DNA of 64,000 bases from Solirubrobacter soli DSM 22325. Lineage in GTDB: Bacteria; Actinomycetota; Thermoleophilia; Solirubrobacterales; Solirubrobacteraceae. The notes beneath the pieces are model-generated. The model saw only the letters and a list, made by a program, of their open reading frames with translations, had not been told where the DNA came from and made no database searches. Positions 53,054-61,283 of the stretch are shown piece by piece. The position numbers were made by a program, and so were the translations under genes. Where the stretch lies: contig NZ_AUIK01000032.1 of NCBI RefSeq assembly GCF_000423665.1, positions 34,520 through 98,519 on the forward strand, read 5' to 3'. The stretch's first letter is position 1; every line of letters begins with the position of its first letter.

Positions 53054-54436
53054 TCAGGACGTGTCGGGGTTGAGCGTCGCCTGGACGCGACCCGCCGCCT
53101 GGCGTTCCCGCGCGTCGGGCTGGTCGGCGAGGACGTGGTCGAGCGTCGCGAACGCCTCCGGATCGAGGCGCTCGGGGACGTCGGCGCGAATGATCGCGAG
53201 CGCCTCGCCGGAGCTCATCGCGCGGCGGTAGGGGCGCTCGGACGTCAGCGCCTCGTAGACGTCGGCGATCGCCAGCAGCCGCATCGGCACCGTCAGCTCC
53301 TCCCCCGACAGCCCGCGCGGGTAGCCGCCGCCGTCGAGCCGCTCGTGGTGGGCGCCCGCGAGCCTCGCGATGTGGGCGTGGCCCGGCAGGCGGCCGAGGA
53401 TCCGCTCGGTGATCAGCGGGTGCTCCTTGATCGCCGCGAACTCCGTGCTCGTCAGCGCCGCGGGCTTGTCGAGGATGCGGTTGGAGATCGCGAGCTTGCC
53501 GAGGTCGTGCAGCAGCGCCGCGCGACGCAGGTCGCGCAGCTGCGGCTCCTCGGCGCCGAGCGCGCCGGCGAGGCCGATCACGATCAGGCACACGCGGTCG
53601 GAATGCCGGTAGGTCCACGGCGACTTGGCGTCCACGACCGCCGCGAACGCCTCGGCGATCCGGTCGAGCCGTCCCTCGTCGGCGGCGATCGAGCGCTGCT
53701 CGGGCTCCCACGCGTCGATGTCATCCGAGTCGAGCGAGTCCCAGAACGCGATGTCGAGCGTGAGCGTGCCGAGGGCGTCGACCAGCGCGGGGTCGAACCA
53801 CCCGCCACGTCGCTTGCGCGCCACGCGCCATGCCGCCTGGACGCCACCCGCCGCGTGGAAGATCTCGACCGTCTGCGCGAGGCAGAGGATCCGCCCGAGC
53901 AGCGGGATCTCGTCACCGCGCAGCCGGTGCGGGGCGCCGCCGCCGTCCCAGTGCTCGTCGAGCGCCCTGATCGCCTCCGCGGTCACCGGCGTCAGGCCGA
54001 GCAGCAGCGCGATCTCGGCGCCGCGGTCGCAGCGCGCCTGCATCAGGGCGCGGGTGACCTCGCCCTCGCTCTTGATCGCCAGCAGCCGGTCCATCCGCTG
54101 CCGCATCGTGCCGCCGGGAGCGACCGTCCGCAGCGACCACATGAACGCGGGCAGCTTGCCCGACCAGTCAACCCGCTTTGACGTGCGTTTCGCGCTGTGA
54201 TCGTCGGCGCCGAACAGCGCCGCCATCCGCGCCGAATTGGCGGAGCAGCCGGCGTCCTTGAGCAGCAGCGCGTAGAAGAGGTCGGACCGGGCCGCGGCAT
54301 CGAGCCCGATCGCCTGCGCGATCCGCATACCGATCTTGCACGAGCGGATCGCGTGCCCCGGCGGCTCGCCCTCGGTCACGTCAAGCGCGTACGACATCGC
54401 TCCGATCACCGCCGAGAGCCGGACCTGCCCGTTCAT
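53054..54436 (-). CDS. HD-GYP-domain phosphodiesterase
   Basis: A 460-residue cytoplasmic protein. The C-terminal half is an HD-GYP domain with HD at residues 310-311 (LLHDLGKLAI), HHERLDGG and GYP at 371-373 (GGGYPRGL), all metal and signature residues intact, so cyclic-di-GMP hydrolysis is expected. The N-terminal 250 residues look like a second, degenerate HD-type helical region (GHAIRSCKIGMRIAQAIGLD, then HWDGGGAPHRLRGDEIPLLG). No receiver or membrane part is present. It is divergent from the PilZ-FeeM-Rv1355c operon with 57 bases between starts, which suggests that it controls the signal read by those PilZ domains. Confidence 0.9.
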   Translation of the reverse strand: MNGQVRLSAVIGAMSYALDVTEGEPPGHAIRSCKIGMRIAQAIGLDAAARSDLFYALLLKDAGCSANSARMAALFGADDHSAKRTSKRVDWSGKLPAFMWSLRTVAPGGTMRQRMDRLLAIKSEGEVTRALMQARCDRGAEIALLLGLTPVTAEAIRALDEHWDGGGAPHRLRGDEIPLLGRILCLAQTVEIFHAAGGVQAAWRVARKRRGGWFDPALVDALGTLTLDIAFWDSLDSDDIDAWEPEQRSIAADEGRLDRIAEAFAAVVDAKSPWTYRHSDRVCLIVIGLAGALGAEEPQLRDLRRAALLHDLGKLAISNRILDKPAALTSTEFAAIKEHPLITERILGRLPGHAHIARLAGAHHERLDGGGYPRGLSGEELTVPMRLLAIADVYEALTSERPYRRAMSSGEALAIIRADVPERLDPEAFATLDHVLADQPDARERQAAGRVQATLNPDTS

Positions 54437-54493
54437 CCCCGTGAAGTATCCCAGGCCCCGTATCACCGGCGCCCGGGCTCCGCTCCTTGGCGC

Positions 54494-54772
54494 ATGTTCG
54501 ATGACTCCCGTTCCCTGCCACGCCGCCGCGTCTACCTCGGCGAAGGACTCCGCTTCGAGCTGGACGGTCGACTCGCGGCCGAGGCCGTCGACATGAGCGC
54601 GGACGGCCTCGGGCTCGCGCTGGTCGAGCCGGCCCCGGACCTGCCCGCGGTGGGCGACGGGGTCATCGTCCGCCACACCGCGTCCGAGGCCCAGCGGGCG
54701 GCGGTCGTCCGCCACGTCGGCCGGGTGCGCGGGCTGCCGTTGCTCGGCCTCGCGCTCGTCCCCGACACTTGA
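54494..54772 (+). CDS. single-domain PilZ-like protein
   Basis: A 92-residue protein, MFDDSRSLPRRRVYLGEGL followed by EAVDMSADGLGLAL and LPLLGLALV. The basic RRR patch and DMSADGLGL stand where PilZ proteins have RxxxR and D/NxSxxG, the cyclic-di-GMP contacts. Its TGA at 54770-54772 is in the same frame as the next gene with no intervening stop, so the two could derive from one longer protein. The first gene of an operon with the PilZ-FeeM acyltransferase and Rv1355c genes. No clear ribosome binding site at the ATG. Confidence 0.7.
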   Translation: MFDDSRSLPRRRVYLGEGLRFELDGRLAAEAVDMSADGLGLALVEPAPDLPAVGDGVIVRHTASEAQRAAVVRHVGRVRGLPLLGLALVPDT

Positions 54773-54808
54773 AGAGCTCCGGGCACGCAGTTCCCCTGCC
54801 CGGAGGCC

Positions 54809-55738
54809 TTGCCCGCGTTCGCGACCGCGACGTGCCCGTGGTTCTATCGCGAGCGCCTGCACTTCCGGATCGCCCGCGCGGGCGCGGAGGGGATGACATT
54901 GCGCGCGGTGCGCCCGCACGTCGCGCTGCTCGACGGGATGGAGCTCGAGCTCGCGCTGCACCTCGTGTTCGGCGCCGTCGAGCGGGTGCGGGTGCGGGTG
55001 ACGGCGGTGCGGCGGCCGCACATCGCGGTCGCGTTCGTCGACCCGCCATGCGTGGTGCACCGCGTGCTGGCGGACTACCTGCTCGCGACGGACGCCACGC
55101 TCACGCCCGCGCTGCTGCGGGCCGCGGGGCTCGCGGTCTCGAGCGTCGAGCAGGCCGTCAGCTACGACTACGCGACGACGCCGGCGGACCTGGAGGAGAT
55201 CCTCGCGCTGCGCCTGCGCGCGCACCGGGCGCGGGGACATCTCGAGGCGGCGTCGATCGCCGACCTGCGCTCCCCGTTCGACGCCCACTCGCGGCACCTG
55301 ACGTGTCGCTTCGGCGGGCGGATCGTCGGCTACGTGCGGGTGATCTTCGTCGACGGGTCGCCTGAGCGCAGCCAGTACGTGAGCTGGGGCGGGCACGAGG
55401 TGCCGCAGTGGCTGTGGGACGCGGGCTTCGTCGAGGCGGGGGCGGGCGCGATGGATCCGGACTTCCAGCGCGCGGGGCTGTTCGTGCCGCTGATGGCGCA
55501 CGCCGTGCGGGTCGCGGTGCAGTCCGGCCACCGGTACGTGCTCGGCGCCTGCGAGGACGAACTCGTGGCGATGTACACCGAGATGGGCTTCACGCGGCTC
55601 GAGGAGCGGATCGTCGAACCCAAGCCGGGCTGGCGCTTTCGCTCGCACCTGCTGGTGCTCGACGCCGAGCGGCTGGCAGACGACACGCCGACGCTCGCCG
55701 CCATGGCCTCCGCCGTCGACTTCGCGGCGGCGGCGTGA
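54809..55738 (+). CDS. PilZ-like domain fused to a FeeM-type N-acyl amino acid synthase
   Basis: A 309-residue protein. Residues ~15-105 resemble a second PilZ unit (RERLHFRIARAGAEGMTLRA, then LLDGMELELAL and VAFVDPP). Residues ~115-300 are a GNAT/autoinducer-synthase-like acyltransferase of the FeeM type (LEEILALRLRAHRARGH, the DLRSPFDAHSRHL loop, GHRYVLGACEDELVAMYTEM). FeeM enzymes link a fatty acyl-ACP to an amino acid. TTG 54809 is the only start codon after the in-frame TGA at 54770; its spacing to CGGAGG is too short, so start or readthrough is uncertain. It overlaps the next gene by one base (TGATG). Confidence 0.75.
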   Translation: MPAFATATCPWFYRERLHFRIARAGAEGMTLRAVRPHVALLDGMELELALHLVFGAVERVRVRVTAVRRPHIAVAFVDPPCVVHRVLADYLLATDATLTPALLRAAGLAVSSVEQAVSYDYATTPADLEEILALRLRAHRARGHLEAASIADLRSPFDAHSRHLTCRFGGRIVGYVRVIFVDGSPERSQYVSWGGHEVPQWLWDAGFVEAGAGAMDPDFQRAGLFVPLMAHAVRVAVQSGHRYVLGACEDELVAMYTEMGFTRLEERIVEPKPGWRFRSHLLVLDAERLADDTPTLAAMASAVDFAAAA

Positions 55739-57855
55739 TGCGGCGCGATGTCACGACCTACCGGCCGCGGTTCGTCGCACCCGGGGAGGTGCGCGACGCG
55801 ATCGTCGTCGACGAGCTCGAGGCCCAACTCGAGCAGTTGGCGCGTGGTCGCGTGGCCGGCGAGGAGCCCGCGCCGGACGCGGTCGAGGCGCTGCTGGGGA
55901 GCAGCGACCCGGCCGCGTTCGGCGCGTGGGTCTTCTATCCGTGGCGCCATACCGTCGTGCACGTGCTCCCGGAGACGTTGCACCGCGAGTTGCGGCTCGA
56001 CCGCAACCGGTACGCGATCACCGAGGACGAGCAGGCGCAGCTCGGCGCGCTGACGATCGCCGTCGCCGGGCTCTCCGTGGGTCGCGCCGTCGTGACGACG
56101 CTCGCGCACGAGGGGATCGGTGGCGAGCTGCGGCTCGCCGACTTCGACGTGCTCGACCTCTCCAACCTCAACCGCGTGAGCGGCGGGCTCGCCGACGTGG
56201 GCGTCAACAAGGTCGTGCTGGCCGCGCGCGAGGTCGCCGAGCTCGACCCGTACATCCACGTCATCGCGTTCCCCGACGGCGTCGACGAGGACAACATCGA
56301 CGCGTTCGTCGGCGGGGCCGATGTGGTCGTCGACGAGTGCGACGGGCTCGAGATCAAGGTCGCGCTGCGCGAGCGGGCGCGCGCGGCGGGCATCCCCGTG
56401 GTGATGGCGACCAGCCATCGCGGGATTCTCGACGTCGAGCGCTTCGACCGCGAGCCGGACCGTCCAGCGTTCCACGGTCTGCTCGGCGATGCCACGTCCG
56501 CCGAGCTACGCGGTCTGACGACCAAGCAGAAGGTCCCCTACGTCGTCCGCATCCTCGACCCGGCGAGCCTCACCGACCGCGCCGCCGCCTCGCTCGTCGA
56601 GGTCAAGCAGTCCGTGTCGACCTGGCCGCAGCTGGCGTCGGACGTCGCACTGGGCGGCGCGATGGTCGCCTCCGCGGTGCGGCGGATCGCGCTCGGCGCC
56701 ACGACCGTGTCGGGTCGCTTCTACGCGGACCTGGACGCCGCGTTGGCGGACGGACGCGAGGTCGAGCTGCCCGCGCTGCCACCGGCCGACGCCACCGTCG
56801 CGGAGCGCTCGCTGCCGCGGTGGCCTCGCGACGAGCACGAGCTGCTGCGCTTCGTCGCGGCGTGTGCCACGTCCGCTCCGTCGGGCGGCAACATCCAGCC
56901 GTGGCGCTTCGAGGCCTCCGGCCGCGTGCTGCGCGCGTACGCCGACCCGTCGCGCTCATCGCTGCTGGACTTCGACGGCCGCGCGTCGCTGCTCGCACTC
57001 GGCGCCGCGCTGGAGGCGGCGGTGATCGGCGCCCGCGCCCTCGGCCTCGACCCGGTCGTGGCTCCCCCCAACGGATGTGTGTGGGAGTTGACCCTGGAGG
57101 GTGACGTCGGGCAGTGCGACAGCGCCGCGGTCGAGCTGTTGTGGCAGCGCTCGTGCAACCGCCGCACCGACGCGTCGCCGCCACTCGCGCCCGGCACGCT
57201 CGCCCGGCTCGCCGCCGCCGGGGCGCCGCTGCTCGCCGACGTCTTCGACGCCGAGGCGCTGCCACGGCTCGGAGGCGCGCTCGGCGCGCTGGACCGCGTG
57301 CGGTTCCTCTCCACCCGCCTGCGCGAGGACATGCTCGGCGAGCTGCGCTTCGCCGGCGAGGACAAGCGCGATGGCATCGACGTCGCCTCGCTCGAGCTCG
57401 ACGCCACCGACCGCGCCGCGATCGATGTCCTGCGCACCGGCTCCGGCATGGCGTTCCTCGCTGACCACGACCGCGGGTGGGGCCTGGTCGAGAGCGCCCG
57501 CGACGCGTTCTCCGCGGCCGGTGGCGCGCTCGTCCTGCGTCCCACGAGCACCGACCCGGACGCCCTCGTCGACGCGGGCCGCGGCCTGATGCGGCTGTGG
57601 CTGCAGGCGACCCGCGACGGCCTCGCGATCCACCCGTGGGGCTCGCCGTTCCTGTTCCAGCGCCTGTGCGAGCGGCCCGACTCGCTCGAACCGTGGGAGC
57701 ACGCGGCGCTGACGCGGGCCGCGGCGGGGTTCGTGCTCGATGCCGCCCACCCGATCCTGCTCGTCCTGCGCGTGTCGCAGGCCGGACCGCCGACCGTGCG
57801 TTCCCAGCGCCGCCCGCTCGAGGAGGTGCTGACGTTCACCAATAGCCGGTCATGA
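55738..57855 (+). CDS. Rv1355c-family ThiF (E1-like)/nitroreductase fusion
   Basis: A 705-residue protein. Residues ~104-330 are a ThiF/E1-like adenylation fold: ITIAVAGL-type glycine turn (LTIAVAGLSVGRAV), DFDVLDLSNLNR, GVNKVV and a DECDG segment. Residues ~365-690 form a nitroreductase-like flavin domain with SAPSGGNIQPWRFE near residue 380. This is the architecture of Mycobacterium tuberculosis Rv1355c (MoeY). It overlaps the FeeM gene and converges on trmO. It is inferred to adenylate and redox-modify the product of the FeeM partner; no pathway is proven. In M. tuberculosis the gene neighbours a cyclic-di-GMP enzyme too. Confidence 0.85.
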   Translation: MRRDVTTYRPRFVAPGEVRDAIVVDELEAQLEQLARGRVAGEEPAPDAVEALLGSSDPAAFGAWVFYPWRHTVVHVLPETLHRELRLDRNRYAITEDEQAQLGALTIAVAGLSVGRAVVTTLAHEGIGGELRLADFDVLDLSNLNRVSGGLADVGVNKVVLAAREVAELDPYIHVIAFPDGVDEDNIDAFVGGADVVVDECDGLEIKVALRERARAAGIPVVMATSHRGILDVERFDREPDRPAFHGLLGDATSAELRGLTTKQKVPYVVRILDPASLTDRAAASLVEVKQSVSTWPQLASDVALGGAMVASAVRRIALGATTVSGRFYADLDAALADGREVELPALPPADATVAERSLPRWPRDEHELLRFVAACATSAPSGGNIQPWRFEASGRVLRAYADPSRSSLLDFDGRASLLALGAALEAAVIGARALGLDPVVAPPNGCVWELTLEGDVGQCDSAAVELLWQRSCNRRTDASPPLAPGTLARLAAAGAPLLADVFDAEALPRLGGALGALDRVRFLSTRLREDMLGELRFAGEDKRDGIDVASLELDATDRAAIDVLRTGSGMAFLADHDRGWGLVESARDAFSAAGGALVLRPTSTDPDALVDAGRGLMRLWLQATRDGLAIHPWGSPFLFQRLCERPDSLEPWEHAALTRAAAGFVLDAAHPILLVLRVSQAGPPTVRSQRRPLEEVLTFTNSRS

Positions 57856-58294
57856 GCTCGCTCGCCCATGCGGGCTGGCGCAGCTCGCCGCGCGGGAGGA
57901 ACTCGCGCAGCACCGGCTTGAGGTCGAGCACCGGGGTGCCGTCGATGGCATCGAGCCCGCGCACGTGGACCTCGAGGCCGTCGACGGCCTCGATCCGGCA
58001 CACGGACACACCGAGGCGGTTCGGCCGGTCCTTGCCGCGCTGGGCGAAGATGCCGACCTCGGGCCAATCCGGGTTGCCGCGCGGGCGGCGGGCGCCGGTG
58101 TGGACGGCGTCCCCGGCGACGCGGTGGAAGTGGTAAAGGACCTCGAGGTGCGAGAACGCCTCCAGCCCGCGCAGTGCGGCGGGCGTGAAGCGTGTGGCAT
58201 CAAGGCGGATCGTCGCGGTGACGGCGTCCCAGTCGTCGTCGACGGGCGTTGTGCGCCCGCCGACGACGTGGCCGATCGCGAGGACCGAGAGCAC
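57836..58294 (-). CDS. trmO: TrmO/TsaA-like methyltransferase
   Basis: A 152-residue SAM-dependent enzyme of the TrmO (TsaA, YaeB) class. The motifs LEVLYHFHRV, RRPRGNPDWPEVGIFAQR and RPNRLGVSVCRIE plus LDAIDGTPVLDLKPV are diagnostic. In E. coli TrmO methylates t6A37 of threonine tRNAs. This short bacterial subtype lacks the extra C-terminal domain, so the exact substrate is less sure. GTG 58294 lies 5 bases after the stop of the histone-like gene, implying one transcript. The 3' end overlaps the Rv1355c gene by 20 bases. Confidence 0.82.
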   Translation of the reverse strand: MLSVLAIGHVVGGRTTPVDDDWDAVTATIRLDATRFTPAALRGLEAFSHLEVLYHFHRVAGDAVHTGARRPRGNPDWPEVGIFAQRGKDRPNRLGVSVCRIEAVDGLEVHVRGLDAIDGTPVLDLKPVLREFLPRGELRQPAWASELMTGYW

Positions 58295-58299
58295 CCGGC

Positions 58300-59079
58300 T
58301 CAGTTGGCGGCGGAGGCCTCGGAGATGATGCGGAGGTTCTTGCCGTCCTTGGAGACCGTGCCGTCGGACTGCAGCTTGCGGACGACGCGGTACAGCGACG
58401 GAGCGTCGACGCCGAGCGCATCGCTCAGCTCGGGCACGGTGATGCCCGGACGCTCGCGGATCAGGGCGAGCATGCGCTCGCGGCGTTCGGCTCCGGCCTT
58501 CTGCGTGCCACCCGGCTGACGCCGGACGGCCGCGCCCTTCGCCGCGGCGCGCTTCTTGGCGGTGGCCTTGGGCTTCGCGGCCGCCTTCTTCGCCGCCGCC
58601 TTCGGCTTCGCCGCCGCCTTCTTGGCGGCTGCCTTGGGCTTGGCCGCAGCCTTCGGCGCCGCGGCCGGTTTGGCGGCGGGCGTCGGCTCGGGTGTGGGTG
58701 CAGGCGCGGGCTTCGCGGCAACGGGCTTCGTCGCAGCCGCCTTCGGCGCGGCGACCTTCGCCGCAGGCGCCTTCGGCTTCGCCGCCGCCTTCTTGACGGG
58801 CGCCTTGGCCTTCGGCGCTGCCGCCTTGGCCTTGGGCGCTGCCTTCGGCTTGGCCTTCGCCTTCGCCTTCGGCTTGGGCGCTGCCTTCGGCTTGGCCTTG
58901 GCCTTGGCCTTCGGCTTCGCCTTGGCCTTGGCTGCAGCCGCCTCGGCACGCGCGCGGTCGATGTTGAGCCGCGCAGCGATCTCCTGGAGCTCGTTGTACT
59001 CCTGGACCAGCGGCTCCAACTCCGCCAGCCGTGTGGCGATGCGCTCCTCCACCACCCGTAGATCTTCGAGCACTGTCAC
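58300..59079 (-). CDS. histone-H1-like Lys/Ala/Pro-rich protein with terminal winged helix
   Basis: A 259-residue protein. Residues 1-45 form a coiled coil (VEERIATRLAELEPLVQEYN). Residues ~50-195 are almost only Ala, Lys and Pro in AKAKPK, KAAAKPKA and KKAAAKP units, like eukaryotic linker-histone tails and bacterial AlgP/HupS-type proteins. Residues ~200-258 are a winged helix (RMLALIRERPGITVPELSDA, then SLYRVVRKLQSDGTVSK). It is expected to bind and compact DNA and perhaps regulate. GGGAGAGG lies 9 bases before GTG 59079; GTG 59073 is an alternative. It is followed 5 bases later by trmO. Confidence 0.85.
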   Translation of the reverse strand: MTVLEDLRVVEERIATRLAELEPLVQEYNELQEIAARLNIDRARAEAAAAKAKAKPKAKAKAKPKAAPKPKAKAKAKPKAAPKAKAAAPKAKAPVKKAAAKPKAPAAKVAAPKAAATKPVAAKPAPAPTPEPTPAAKPAAAPKAAAKPKAAAKKAAAKPKAAAKKAAAKPKATAKKRAAAKGAAVRRQPGGTQKAGAERRERMLALIRERPGITVPELSDALGVDAPSLYRVVRKLQSDGTVSKDGKNLRIISEASAAN

Positions 59080-59218
59080 GACCGCGTACCTCTCCCTCTT
59101 AAGGATTCGCCACGAAAGCTTCGAGGCGGGTTTTCTACCCCGGCGGCCATGAACCTGCACCGCGGGTTTCGATGCCACGAAATCAAGTTGTGCCCGCGCC
59201 TGCCGATTGCGGTGATGC

Positions 59219-61224
59219 ATGGTTGCACGGAAGTGGTCCGTCGAGCGTTGGCTGCTCACAGCGGCATGCGTTTGTCTGGCCGCTTGCCTGCTCCGCAACC
59301 TCGGTGTCGTGACACCCGTCCTGCCGCGCGTCTGGGACAAGGCGTACAACGGCGCCGAGTACCTGGCGATCGCGATCTGCGGCCTGCGCGCGCTGCGCAG
59401 CAGCGGGACCGAGCGCGCTGCGTGGGGCATGCTCACGCTCGGTCTGTTCGGTTTCGCCGCGGGTGATCTCTACTACTCGATCGCGCTGATGGGCGACCGC
59501 ATCCCGCCGTACCCGTCCCCCGCCGACGCGGGCTACCTGAGCATCTACCCCGCCGCGTACATCGGCCTCGTGCTCCTGCTGCGCGCCCGCGCGCCGCGGC
59601 TCGGCTCCGCGCTCTGGCTCGACGGCCTCGTGTGCGCGTTCGCCAGCGCAGCGATCGGCGCGGCACTCGTCCTCGGTGTCGTCGCGAGCACCGAAGGCAC
59701 CTTCGCCGCGGTGGCGACGAACCTCGCCTATCCGCTCGGCGACCTGACGATGCTCGCGTTCGTCGTCGCGGTGCTGGTCGTCACCGGCCGCGCCGCCGGC
59801 TCGACCTGGCGCGTGCTCGCGATCGCGCTGACACTGTGGGCGGTCGCTGACACGACCTATCTCTACCAGGTGGCGGTCGGCACCTATCGCGAGTTCACCG
59901 TGCTCGACACGAGTTGGCCCGCCGCGTACGTCCTCGTCGCGTTCGCCGCCTGCCGCCCCGCCGAGCGCCTCGACACACGCCGCCTGCGCGGCGGCATGCT
60001 CTTCCTTCCCGCGACGTTCACCCTCGTCGCCCTCGGCCTGCTCGTCTACGACCACTATGCACGCGCGAACGAGGTCGCCGTGTGGCTGGCGACCGCCGCA
60101 ATCGTGGCCGCGGTACTGCGCTTCGCGCTGACCTTCCGGGAGAACCTGCGCACGCTCGGCGCCAGTGAGATCGAGGCCGCGACCGACGCGCTGACCGGGC
60201 TCGGGAACCGGCGCGCGCTGCTCGCCGACCTCGACCGCTCGCCGCGGGCGCGACCCCCGAACGACCCGTCGGGTTGACGCTCTTCGACCTCGACGGCTTC
60301 AAGGCCTACAACGACAGCTTCGGCCACCCCGCGGGCGACGCGCTCCTGCACCGGCTCGGCACCAACCTCGCCGCGGCGCTCGCCGGCACCGGCACGGCGT
60401 ACCGGATCGGCGGGGACGAGTTCTGCGTGCTCAGCGCCATGCCGCTCGCCCCGCATGTCATCGACGCGTTGAGCGAGCGCGGCGAGCAGTTCGAGATCCG
60501 CAGCTCGTATGGCACCGCCCACCTGACCGGCGGCGATCCCGCCGACGCGCTGCGCCTCGCCGACCAGCGCATGTACGTCGACAAGCGCTCCGGCCGCCGA
60601 TCGGCGGACGAAGCCGTCCACCAGGTGCTGCTGCGCGTCGCCGCCGAGCACGACGGCGACCTCTCCGAACACGTCAATGACGTCGCCGACATGGTCGCGA
60701 GCGTCGGGCGGGGACTCGGGCTCTCGCGCGAGGAAGAGGTGGAGGTCCGTCGCGCGGCGGCTCTGCACGACATCGGCAAGGTGGCGATCCCCGACGCGAT
60801 CCTGCACGCCCCGCGCGCGCTCACCGAGGACGAGTGGGAATACATGCGCCAGCACACGATCATCGGCGAGCGGATCATCGCCGCGGCGCCGGAGCTGCGC
60901 GGCGTCGGCAAGATCGTTCGATCGAGCCACGAACGGTGGGACGGCGCCGGCTACCCGGACCGTCTCGCGGGCGAGGCGATCCCCCTCGGCGCCCGCATCG
61001 TCGCCGTCTGCGACGCCTACGACGCGATGGTCACCGATCGCGCCTACCGCCGCGGCCGCTCACCGCAGGAGGCGCTGAGCGAGCTCGAGCGCTGCGCCGG
61101 CAGCCAGTTCGACCCGATCGTCGTGGGTGCGTTCCGGGCGGCGATGGCAAACGATTTCACGTCTCATGAATGCGCGATGGCGCGTAAAGCCCCCATTGAG
61201 CGGGCGTTAGACGTGATGAATTAG
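59219..61224 (+). CDS. GGDEF-HD-GYP cyclic-di-GMP protein, frameshifted in the GGDEF domain
   Basis: Two frames make one protein. The first (59219-60277) has eight or so membrane helices like MASE-type sensors and ends after DALTGLGNRRALLADLDR. The second (from 60274) starts exactly at LTLFDLDGFKAYND and carries the intact IGGDEF active site and an HD-GYP domain (LHDIGKVAIP, WDGAGYPDRL). The break is at a C5 run (60254-60258); one more C would join them with ERPVG between. As read, the first product lacks its enzyme and the second could start only at TTG 60274. It may be a real loss, slippage or a sequencing error. Confidence 0.8.
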
Positions 61225-61283
61225 TACACGTCCGACCGAATCCTTGGTACAAACCCGTTCGCCGCGCGAGACGGAGGAGTTGG

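Noticed and set aside
58249..59061. Forward Gly/Leu/Arg-rich repeat frame, and a forward Ala/Phe/Gly-rich frame, opposite the histone-like gene
   Set aside because: They are the complementary readings of the Ala/Lys/Pro repeats; the reverse frame has a ribosome binding site, coiled coil and winged helix.
61225..61283. Possible LacI-type operator before the beta-galactosidase
   Set aside because: Two GTACA-containing words occur, but no convincing palindrome is present.
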